A DNA stretch of 5,349 nt from Planctomycetaceae bacterium (GTDB lineage Bacteria > Planctomycetota > Phycisphaerae > Phycisphaerales > SM1A02), in assembly GCA_947474205.1 (NCBI GenBank), contig CANJIC010000150.1, positions 1-5,349 of the forward strand, given 5' to 3'. Position numbers and translations under genes: made by a program. This document shows positions 1-5,209 of the stretch, piece after piece (the first letter of the stretch is position 1; each line of letters starts with the position of its first letter). The notes below the pieces were generated by a model that had not been told where the DNA came from, did not search any database, and was given only the letters and a program-made list of their open reading frames with translations.

Positions 1-417
1 CGTTCGATAGTTCTTGAATTCACAGCGACTGGCGGCAAACTTTGGCAACAACTTGCAAAGGAACTGGTCACGCCCGTTAAGAGAAAGCACTGGATTCGCT
101 TGGGAAAACGCAAAAATCAATTACTGCTTGCCGGCATGAGCGCATTAAGCGCGCGCACCATGATTGGCGACGATCGCTTGCCCACATACGCGCTCACGCT
201 TGCCATGCTTGGTGAATTATTAAGCCACGGCATGTGCGAAATTTGTCACGACGCCGACAACGCCACGGCACAAGTTGAGATTTGGTCGTACGACCCCAAT
301 CTTCTTGGTGATGGCAAATTGGTGGACCACCTTTCGCTGTACCTCAGCATGGCGGATTCCCCCGACGAGCGCGTGCAACAGCAGTTGGAAATTCTTCTTG
401 GACAAGTGAAGTGGTAA
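1..417 (+). CDS. Probable regulator/antitoxin partner of the downstream nucleotidyltransferase, C-terminal part (5' truncated)
   Basis: The reading frame is open from base 1 to the TAA at 415-417, giving 138 residues without a start, so the N-terminus lies outside the window. Visible landmarks are FTATGGKLW near residues 7-15, a TPVKRK segment near 24-29, LLAGMSALSARTM near 41-53, VEIWSYDP near 89-96 and a C-terminal LSLYLSMADSPDERVQQQLE block. I recall this pattern from a family whose missing N-terminal half is a winged-helix DNA-binding domain and whose gene usually precedes an AbiEii-like nucleotidyltransferase. The same order is seen here, with the stop overlapping the next start by 7 bases, so the two are almost certainly co-transcribed and translationally coupled. 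A role as DNA-binding autoregulator or antitoxin is inferred from that pairing and cannot be shown without the N-terminus. Internal TTG 100 and ATG 136 are unlikely starts because family-like sequence lies upstream of both. Confidence 0.72.
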   Translation, partial: RSIVLEFTATGGKLWQQLAKELVTPVKRKHWIRLGKRKNQLLLAGMSALSARTMIGDDRLPTYALTLAMLGELLSHGMCEICHDADNATAQVEIWSYDPNLLGDGKLVDHLSLYLSMADSPDERVQQQLEILLGQVKW

Positions 418-1196
418 AGGGTATTGATATTTTTCGGGAACGATTGGGCAAATTCGCTGAGTCGATGACATTCATCGGCGGAGCCGCTTGCGATGAATGG
501 TTTACCGCTATGGGATTGGAATTTCGCACGACAAAAGATCTGGACATTGTCTTGCTGATAGAAGTGATCGCGCCAGAAATGATCAAGGCACTGCGCATAT
601 TTATCAATGAAGGCGGCTACCAAATCCGGCAAAGGACAGAAGGCGTGCCCGTGCTCTTTCGATTTGCACAGCCTACGAATGAGCGGTTTCCAATTGAACT
701 GGAGTTTTTCTGCCGCAAACCAGACGGGCTGTTTCTTGGGGAAGCTCAGAACATAATTCCGTTACTTGTTGGCGCGGATCATCACAGTTTGTCGGCGATT
801 CTTCTGAATGATGATTACTACGCTTTGATTCAAACACACAAGATTGTTCGTAATGGCTTGGCATTTGCAAACGCGACAGCGCTGATTCCATTGAAGGCGC
901 ATGCGTGGTTGGATTTGACGAATCGTAAACGTAGTGGCGAAGTGATTGACACTCAAAAAATCACCAAACATAGAAATGATATTTTCCGGCTCGCGGCAAC
1001 GCTGCCTCAAACGAAGGGACCAAAACTTCCGGATGCAATTACAAGCGATCTGGTTCGCTTTCTGAATTCATTTTCCACATCTTCTTTGGAGTGGGAATCA
1101 ATTTTGAACGCACTGAAGGGCGCGCTAGGTGGAAAGGTTCTTCCGGAGGTGCTTCACGCTTCTATACAAAATTATTTCAGTCTTCCAAAGGAATAG
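411..1196 (+). CDS. Nucleotidyltransferase, AbiEii/MNT-like, putative toxin of a two-gene module
   Basis: A 261-residue protein with the signature of the minimal nucleotidyltransferase fold. A GGAACD turn (residues 23-28) is followed by FRTTKDLDIVL (38-48), in which D43 and D45 are the expected metal-binding acids. A third acid is probably E96 or E98 in the strand FPIELEFF (93-100). Further family-like blocks are SLSAILLNDDYY (126-137), LIPLKAHAWLDL (158-169) and KHRNDIFRL (186-194). In AbiE-type systems this fold is the toxin half, transferring a nucleotide to a target, with the partner regulator encoded just upstream, as here. The GTG start at 411 overlaps the upstream stop. It is chosen because IFRERL and the following strand look like the native N-terminus, and the next ATG (465) would fall too close to the GG motif. 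No strong ribosome binding site is seen, which fits translational coupling. The substrate is unknown. The fold is fairly certain, the toxin role inferred. Confidence 0.85.
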   Translation: MVKGIDIFRERLGKFAESMTFIGGAACDEWFTAMGLEFRTTKDLDIVLLIEVIAPEMIKALRIFINEGGYQIRQRTEGVPVLFRFAQPTNERFPIELEFFCRKPDGLFLGEAQNIIPLLVGADHHSLSAILLNDDYYALIQTHKIVRNGLAFANATALIPLKAHAWLDLTNRKRSGEVIDTQKITKHRNDIFRLAATLPQTKGPKLPDAITSDLVRFLNSFSTSSLEWESILNALKGALGGKVLPEVLHASIQNYFSLPKE

Positions 1197-1282
1197 GCTC
1201 GCGACTTTGACAACCTTTCGGGCGTGGTTGTGCTGGGGTATGAAGCGTCTTCGTGCTTGCGATTTGTTTCGCGCGTTCTGGC

Positions 1283-2179
1283 TTAACTATTTGCAAGCCT
1301 AGCTTTGGCGGTGCGAATAATGCTTGCCACAAATACCAAACAGAATGCTAGGACTGCGCCGGTGAACGCGCTTACGGCTATGCCTTTGATTCCGCGACCT
1401 AGACCCGAATTTACATATTCATCATTAAACGGGGTGATCACAATTGGCTGCTCAACATTTGCAATGAGTTGTTGCAGATCGAATATTTGTTGTTTTTTGG
1501 ATTCAGCTTGAAGGAGCAGGCGGGAGGATTCACTTTGCTTTTGTGAATCGTTGAAGACCTGAAGTGAATCAGAATAGACTTTGGTTGAGGCAATTTCTTG
1601 CGTAAGTAACGCGATTTTTTCTTGAGTTGCTTGTGTTGTTTTTTTAATTTCCAAGGTCTGGTATTCAACCCATTTTTGCATGACGGACTTCAGGCATGAA
1701 TCGACTTGGTCGCCAGATAAACCGCCCAGAACGATGGTTGTCTTTATATAATCCGAACCCTTTTTAACATCTGTAGTAATTTTTCCTGAAATTTGGTGTT
1801 GAAGTTGCTTTTCTAGATCTTGCATTACCAAGGGGAAAAATAGAGTTGTGAGCTGGTCTTTTATGGCGTCTAAAGTTTGAACTGCTTGACCTGCTTGACC
1901 TGCTTGACCTGCTTCAGCCCGCATTTTTGCCAGTAACCCACTTCTAATTTCAGTGCTGATAGTTGTTGTGTTAAACATTTGCAGTACACCAAATGTGATC
2001 ACGGCCAGAATGACCCAAGAAACAATAAACAAAAATCGGTTTTTCCATGCGGCAATCACAAGATCTGCCAAGTCCATTCCGGCTTCTTGCGGCGGAAACT
2101 CCTGGGAAACCAATACATACCGCTCGTCATTCTGGCGCAGCGGATTTGTTTCGGTGGGTTTGTTCAAACTTGTACTCAT
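1283..2179 (-). CDS. Wzz-like polysaccharide chain-length determinant (polysaccharide co-polymerase)
   Basis: A 298-residue inner-membrane protein with the layout of Wzz family proteins. A short cytoplasmic N-terminus ends in MDLADLVIAAWKNR (35-48). A first membrane helix follows at about 49-68, then a long periplasmic part with helix and likely coiled coil (about 172-240), a proline-bearing stretch (P245, P250) and a second membrane helix at about 266-288 before a short basic tail. Such proteins form rings that set the modal length of O-antigen, capsule or exopolysaccharide made by Wzy-type polymerases. No cytoplasmic tyrosine-kinase domain is present. A GQAGQAGQA run (91-99) is coded by a 9-base tandem repeat. 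The gene is more AT-rich than the transporter gene to its right and has no polysaccharide genes next to it here, so it may be an isolated or acquired copy. The ATG start has no clear ribosome binding site. Confidence 0.8.
   Translation of the reverse strand: MSTSLNKPTETNPLRQNDERYVLVSQEFPPQEAGMDLADLVIAAWKNRFLFIVSWVILAVITFGVLQMFNTTTISTEIRSGLLAKMRAEAGQAGQAGQAVQTLDAIKDQLTTLFFPLVMQDLEKQLQHQISGKITTDVKKGSDYIKTTIVLGGLSGDQVDSCLKSVMQKWVEYQTLEIKKTTQATQEKIALLTQEIASTKVYSDSLQVFNDSQKQSESSRLLLQAESKKQQIFDLQQLIANVEQPIVITPFNDEYVNSGLGRGIKGIAVSAFTGAVLAFCLVFVASIIRTAKARLANS
1882..1914. repeat. 9-base in-frame tandem repeat inside the Wzz-like gene
   Basis: The unit CTGCTTGAC (plus strand) occurs three times in a row at 1882-1908, followed by a partial copy CTGCTT. 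On the coding strand it spells GGT CAA GCA, giving Gly-Gln-Ala three times. Because the unit is a multiple of three, slippage would change the periplasmic loop length by three residues per unit without breaking the frame. Confidence 0.9.
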
Positions 2180-2233
2180 TCAAAGATCATAATGGGTGTC
2201 TTGCGCTCATGCATGAACAAATTGGTATTTGGC

Positions 2234-2281
2234 GTCACCAGCAAGCGCCATATTGAACGCACCTGAACGTCAACTGGTGAC
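2234..2281. promoter_or_regulatory. 8-bp inverted repeat in the transporter/Wzz gap, possible terminator or operator
   Basis: GTCACCAG at 2234-2241 is the exact reverse complement of CTGGTGAC at 2274-2281, with 32 bases between the arms. It lies in the 117-base gap after the transporter stop and before the Wzz-like start, both on the minus strand. There is no T-run after the right-hand arm, so it is a poor classic terminator. On the minus strand a TTGACG (plus 2268-2273) and a TATGGC (plus 2247-2252) sit inside it with a 15-base spacer, a weak promoter-like pair. A better -10 match, TATGAT (plus 2186-2191), ends only 6 bases before the Wzz-like ATG and would give an almost leaderless transcript. 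All promoter readings here are guesses. Confidence 0.3.
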
Positions 2282-2296
2282 AGTGTTTGGCACGCC

Positions 2297-3592
2297 TTAG
2301 CCACCAATAAACAAACTTGCCACGGCGCCGGTCATCCAGCAGGCGAGCGCGCCCGCGACCATGGCGCGCAGGCCAAGCGCCGCGAAATCACTGCGGCGAT
2401 TTGGGGCCATGGCGCTTAGGCCGCCAATTTGAATTGCAATGGACGGCAGGTTTGCAAAGCCGCACAGCGCGTAGGTTGCAATTTGTGCGGCGCGTGAACT
2501 TATGGTTCCGTCGCGCAGTGAAGTGCTTAGGTCGACATACGCCACGAATTCCGTGGCGATGATTTGCTCACCCATGAGCGTGCCCATTTTGCGCGCGTCG
2601 TCACTGCCTACGCCCATGCACCAGGCGAGCGGCGTGAATATATATCCCAGTATATTTTGGAAAGTAAACACGGGTATACCGTGCGCCGCACGCCATGAAG
2701 CGATGGAGTTTATTTCACTGAGCGCGGCTAGTGGATAATTCAACATGGCGAGCAGCGCCACGAAGGCGATCAACATGGCGGCAACATTCAGGGCCAGGCG
2801 CAAGCCGTCGGTGGCGCCCTCGGCGGCGGCGTCCATGACATTGCATGTGGTCTTGGGCAAGTTGCGCAGCGAGTCCAGCGACTCTTCGCGCGGCGTTTCT
2901 GTTTCAGGCAGCATGAGTTTGGCCATGACCAAGCCAGCCGGCGCGGACATCACGCTGGCGGTCATTAAATGTTTGGCCATAAGAATGCGCGCGCTTTCTT
3001 GGTCGCCGCCAAGCATGACTATGTACGCGGCCATAACGCTGCCTGCGATTGTTGCGAACCCCACCGTCATGATGGCCATGATTTGCGAGCGTGTCATGGT
3101 GGCAATGAACGGCTTCACCGTAAGCGGCGCCTCTGTTTGCCCAAGGAAAATATTCGCGGCCGCGGAGAGTGCTTCGACGCCGGTGACATTCAGGACGCGG
3201 CGAATGATCCAAGCCAGTGTGGCTACAACGCGTTGCATGATTCCAAGGTGGTACAGCACCGCCATGAATGACGCAAAGAAAATAATAATGGGCAGTACTT
3301 TTACGGCGAAAATAAATCCCCATGGTCCGCTGGCGTCGCCGACTTTTCCAAAGATGAATGCAGTGCCTTGGTCGGCGAAAGAAATTACGCGGGTCACGCC
3401 GGCGGCGAAATAATCGAACACGTGAACTACTGGCGGAAATCGCAGAAAGAGAAACGCGATTAGGAATTGAATGGCCACGCCAGAGACAATTGTGCGCACA
3501 TTAATGGCGCGCTTGTTGGTGGACAGCACGAAGCCGATCGCAAGTATGACGCCAACGCCAATGAGGCCGGTGAATTGTTGCATGTGCGCCAC
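2297..3592 (-). CDS. Concentrative nucleoside transporter (CNT/NupC family)
   Basis: A 431-residue, strongly hydrophobic protein of normal length for bacterial CNTs, which import nucleosides across the inner membrane with Na+ or H+. The re-entrant hairpin motif GQTEAPL (151-157) supplies Q152, T153 and E154, matching the nucleobase-binding trio Q154-T155-E156 of the Vibrio cholerae CNT as I recall it. TEFVAY (347-352) carries E348, matching the ribose-binding glutamate (E332 there). FANLPSI (379-385) carries F379, N381 and S384, matching F366, N368 and S371. All core substrate residues are therefore present. The GQTEAPL form resembles Na+-coupled members more than E. coli NupC, so Na+ coupling is likely. 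The GTG at 3592 gives the longest form, but an ATG at 3583 (residue 4) is an equally good start since neither has a clear ribosome binding site. Divergent from a nucleoside-kinase-like gene, which supports a salvage role. Confidence 0.93.
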   Translation of the reverse strand: MAHMQQFTGLIGVGVILAIGFVLSTNKRAINVRTIVSGVAIQFLIAFLFLRFPPVVHVFDYFAAGVTRVISFADQGTAFIFGKVGDASGPWGFIFAVKVLPIIIFFASFMAVLYHLGIMQRVVATLAWIIRRVLNVTGVEALSAAANIFLGQTEAPLTVKPFIATMTRSQIMAIMTVGFATIAGSVMAAYIVMLGGDQESARILMAKHLMTASVMSAPAGLVMAKLMLPETETPREESLDSLRNLPKTTCNVMDAAAEGATDGLRLALNVAAMLIAFVALLAMLNYPLAALSEINSIASWRAAHGIPVFTFQNILGYIFTPLAWCMGVGSDDARKMGTLMGEQIIATEFVAYVDLSTSLRDGTISSRAAQIATYALCGFANLPSIAIQIGGLSAMAPNRRSDFAALGLRAMVAGALACWMTGAVASLFIGG

Positions 3593-3623
3593 AGAATAGT
3601 GAATTGCTGAGTACTCTGAGTTT
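3593..3623. promoter_or_regulatory. 31-base divergent intergenic region between transporter and kinase genes
   Basis: Both genes start outward from this gap, so the promoters must overlap it or lie inside the opposite gene. It contains the 8-base palindrome GAGTACTC (3609-3616) and a direct repeat CTGAGT (3607-3612 and 3616-3621) ending 2 bases before the kinase ATG. No Shine-Dalgarno sequence precedes either start. A shared operator or coordinated regulation is plausible from the geometry, but I cannot assign -10 and -35 boxes. Confidence 0.4.
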
Positions 3624-4271
3624 ATGAGCGAGCACGTGCGTCAACCTGAAATTGTGCAGTGGATCAACGCGCGTCAAAGCATTCTTGATGCGGTGGGGGA
3701 GATTGCGGCGGCGAAGCGCGGCGCAAGTGGGGGCGCGAATGATCGTGTGGTGATTGGCATAACGGGTCCAGTGGGTGCGGGCAAAAGTACATTGGCCGCG
3801 CAACTTTCTTCGTGCGTGATTGCCACAGATCATTACTTTCCAAACTACGACGTCACGCCCGAGCACTTGCGCGACGTGCCAGAACATTCTGATTTGCCGC
3901 GCCTTGCCAGTGATTTGGCGGCACTGCGCCGCGGCGAGGATGTGACAATTCCGATGTGGTCATTTGTGTCGCACTCGCGCGAGGGCTATCAACGCGTGCA
4001 GGGCGCGCCAATTGTTGTGTGCGAAGGAATTCACGCGCTGCATGAAATTCCGCGGGCGCACTTGGACATTTCTATTTATGTTGACGCGCCTTCCACCGTG
4101 CGATGGAGCCGCTGGGAGGCGCTGGAACTTTCTGGCGTGCGCCAACTTGGCGTGGAGCAGGCGCGCGCATTCTTTCATGAATTTGCCGAGCCCATCTTTA
4201 GTCGTTTCGCTGGCGGTTATAAATCCGCGGCGCGCTTTGTTGTCGTGAATGATGGCCGCGCAGGTTTGTAA
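3624..4271 (+). CDS. Uridine-kinase-like P-loop kinase with a divergent lid
   Basis: A 215-residue protein of the uridine kinase/phosphoribulokinase superfamily, the length of bacterial uridine kinases. The ATP-binding P-loop is GPVGAGKST (48-56). ATDHYF (67-72) matches the acidic substrate strand (DxFY type), with D69 as likely catalytic acid. PMWSFVSHSR (110-119) matches the segment carrying nucleoside-contacting aromatic residues and H117. CEGIHAL (133-139) and YVDAP (152-156) match the following core strands. In E. coli Udk and human UCK2, as I recall them, the next segment is an arginine-rich lid of RRxxRDxxxRG form. Here it reads VRWSRWEALELSGVR (159-173), lacking the RD pair and the RG pair. 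The nucleoside or phosphate donor preference may thus differ from true uridine kinase. It diverges from the nucleoside transporter and faces thymidine kinase, which favours a nucleoside substrate. A phosphoribulokinase-like or pantothenate-kinase-like role is the alternative. Confidence 0.8.
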   Translation: MSEHVRQPEIVQWINARQSILDAVGEIAAAKRGASGGANDRVVIGITGPVGAGKSTLAAQLSSCVIATDHYFPNYDVTPEHLRDVPEHSDLPRLASDLAALRRGEDVTIPMWSFVSHSREGYQRVQGAPIVVCEGIHALHEIPRAHLDISIYVDAPSTVRWSRWEALELSGVRQLGVEQARAFFHEFAEPIFSRFAGGYKSAARFVVVNDGRAGL

Positions 4272-4308
4272 TTGTTTACGAAGCAAACAAAGTTGCCGCA
4301 AACAGAGT

Positions 4309-4444
4309 ATTTAAAAATGCGTCCAGCGAAAGAAAAAAAGCTGTCACAACTAATGCATTTAAAAATGTGTTCAGCGAAATAAAAGAGTTGTCACAACTAA
4401 TGCATTTAAAAATGTGTTCAGCGAAATAAAAGAAGTTGCCACAA
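4309..4444. repeat. Tandem repeat A, about 47-48 bases, nearly three copies
   Basis: Copies run 4309-4356 (48 bases), 4357-4403 (47) and 4404-4444 (partial), each beginning ATTTAAAAATG and continuing through a CAGCGAA core and an A-rich stretch to a GTTG-C-CAAC-like end. In the second copy AGTTG-TCA-CAACT (4386-4398) forms a small 5-bp hairpin, and the first copy has a mismatch in it. A degenerate earlier copy may be present at about 4278-4308 (AAGTTGCCGCAAAC). The tail of the third copy is also the left arm of the adjoining inverted repeat. The copies are contiguous with no spacers, so this is not a CRISPR array. The array lies in the 371-base gap between two convergent genes. Confidence 0.9.
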
Positions 4445-4522
4445 AAGGAGCGAGTTTAGCAACCTCGCAAGCCCTGCTTGCGAGGGGTGCGTTGTCTGAG
4501 CCCCTGTGGCAACTTCTTTTAT
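4426..4522. terminator. 18-bp perfect inverted repeat around a 9-bp hairpin, likely bidirectional terminator
   Basis: ATAAAAGAAGTTGCCACA (4426-4443) is the exact reverse complement of 4505-4522. The 61 bases between hold a second hairpin, CCTCGCAAG (4463-4471) with CTTGCGAGG (4477-4485) and a 5-base loop, plus shorter possible pairings such as GCGAG with CTCGC and GGGG with CCCC. On either strand the outer stem ends in CTTCTTTT, so a transcript from the kinase gene or from thymidine kinase would meet a long stem followed by U-rich RNA. This fits a two-way terminator between convergent genes. The long loop is unusual for one. The size of 97 bases with matching ends also resembles a miniature transposable element, but I see no target-site duplication at its borders. 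A structured RNA is a third option. Confidence 0.6.
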
Positions 4523-4634
4523 GAAGCGTGAGCTGTTCGAACGCCTAAAGCAAATTCATATATGAAGCGTGAGCTGCTTAAACGCCTAAAGCAAATTCAT
4601 ATATGAAGCGTGAGCTGTTTGAATGCCTAAAGCA
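4521..4634. repeat. Tandem repeat B, 41 bases, three copies
   Basis: Copies start at 4521, 4562 and 4603 with an exact 41-base period. The shared core is ATGAAGCGTGAGCTG, a variable block of about ten bases, then GCCTAAAGCAA. The first two copies end in ATTCATAT, and the third diverges after about 4634, just before the thymidine kinase stop. The junctions form the 12-base palindrome TTCATATATGAA at 4555-4566 and 4596-4607. Differences between copies are clustered in the variable block (TTCGAA, CTTAAA, TTTGAA), so the array is recent or homogenised. Confidence 0.92.
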
Positions 4635-4662
4635 ACAACGTTTCATCGCGCACTTGGAATAA
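4521..4662 (+). other. Chain of three overlapping mini-ORFs coded by repeat B (coding status unproven)
   Basis: Each 41-base unit contains ATG, 14 codons and TGA, and each TGA overlaps the next ATG as ATGA. The frames are 4521-4565, 4562-4606 and 4603-4662. The peptides are MKRELFERLKQIHI, MKRELLKRLKQIHI and MKRELFECLKQQRFIAHLE, which are basic and could form a short amphipathic helix. The third frame runs 20 bases into the 3' end of the thymidine kinase gene on the other strand. Against coding are the absence of a ribosome binding site before any ATG, the position inside a probable terminator arm, and copy differences that are mostly amino-acid-changing. For coding is only the neat ATGA linkage, which a 41-base repeat can produce by chance. 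Confidence 0.2.
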
Positions 4663-5209
4663 AGCACGCCGCGCATCGTGGTTCGTAATCGCCAATGCCA
4701 CCAACATGAATTCGTTCAGCGCTGGTGACCATGCGCTGACTATGAATAGACGCGCCGCCACACGCCGCGCACACGCCAGTGATTCGCAATGTGTCATGCG
4801 CGTGCGCAAGCAATGTTGGAAATGGTTCGAATCCATCGCCGCGGTGGTCAAATTCCAGGCCGACAATAATTACGCGCCGACCTGAAGCGACAAGCGCGAG
4901 GCACACCACGGAAAGTTGCGCGCCAAAGAAATGCGCTTCATCAATGCCAATCACGCGCGCATCGCCGACCGCGGCAAGAATGTCGGCGGCGGTTGCCGCG
5001 GCTATGGCGCGGGTGCGACCGCCCGCGTGCGTGACCAATTCTTGATCGGCGTAGCGCGTGTCCTTTGCGGGCTTTATGGCAAGAGTGATTTCTTGCGCGG
5101 CGCGCGCGGCGTCAAGGCGGCGAATGAGTTCCGTGGTTTTGCCGGCGAACATGGGACCGCAGATCAATTCAAGTCGGCCAGCGGGGGATGGGTGCGCAGG
5201 GTTGTTCAT
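4643..5209 (-). CDS. tdk: Thymidine kinase, type II (zinc-binding)
   Basis: A 188-residue cytosolic enzyme that phosphorylates thymidine (and deoxyuridine) to the monophosphate with ATP, the first step of thymidine salvage. The P-loop is GPMFAGKTT (18-26). DEAHFF (90-95) matches the DEAQFF or DEIQFF motif, with E91 as expected catalytic base and an unusual histidine in place of glutamine. GLEFDHRGDGFEPF (117-130) matches the segment ahead of the flexible loop. Cysteines C147, C150, C179 and C182 form a complete structural zinc site, and GGIGDYEPRC (170-179) carries the thymidine-binding loop with Y175. Length is typical. The ATG overlaps the stop of the upstream gene by ATGA, so it is likely translated by coupling within one operon and has no ribosome binding site of its own. 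It converges on the uridine-kinase-like gene across a repeat-rich gap. Confidence 0.95.
   Translation of the reverse strand: MNNPAHPSPAGRLELICGPMFAGKTTELIRRLDAARAAQEITLAIKPAKDTRYADQELVTHAGGRTRAIAAATAADILAAVGDARVIGIDEAHFFGAQLSVVCLALVASGRRVIIVGLEFDHRGDGFEPFPTLLAHAHDTLRITGVCAACGGASIHSQRMVTSAERIHVGGIGDYEPRCAACFIPSAR

Noticed and set aside
100..417. Short 105-residue gene starting at TTG 100
   Set aside because: The frame is open to base 1 and the upstream residues (FTATGGKLW and TPVKRK) fit the same family, so this is the tail of a longer gene.
1197..1282. Terminator in the 86-base gap between the convergent nucleotidyltransferase and Wzz-like genes
   Set aside because: ACAACC (1210-1215) can pair with GGTTGT (1226-1231), but the stem is only 6 bp with a 10-base loop and no T-run, so it is too weak to call.
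2745..3413. 222-residue open frame on the plus strand opposite the transporter gene
   Set aside because: It is antisense to a well-supported CNT gene, has Met/Ala/Arg-rich low-information sequence and no recognisable motifs. It is a shadow of the transporter codon pattern.
4317..4382. 21-codon frame from ATG 4317 through repeat A (MRPAKEKKLSQLMHLKMCSAK)
   Set aside because: It has no ribosome binding site, the other repeat A copies give only a five-residue MCSAK before a stop, and nothing suggests selection on the frame.
4463..4522. Integron attC-like recombination site
   Set aside because: GTTG and CAAC boxes occur within the inverted repeat, but the core-site consensus and spacing of attC are not met and there is no integrase or cassette organisation.
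4309..4634. Possible CRISPR array
   Set aside because: The repeats are contiguous, 41 and 47-48 bases long, with no unique spacers, and no cas gene is present.
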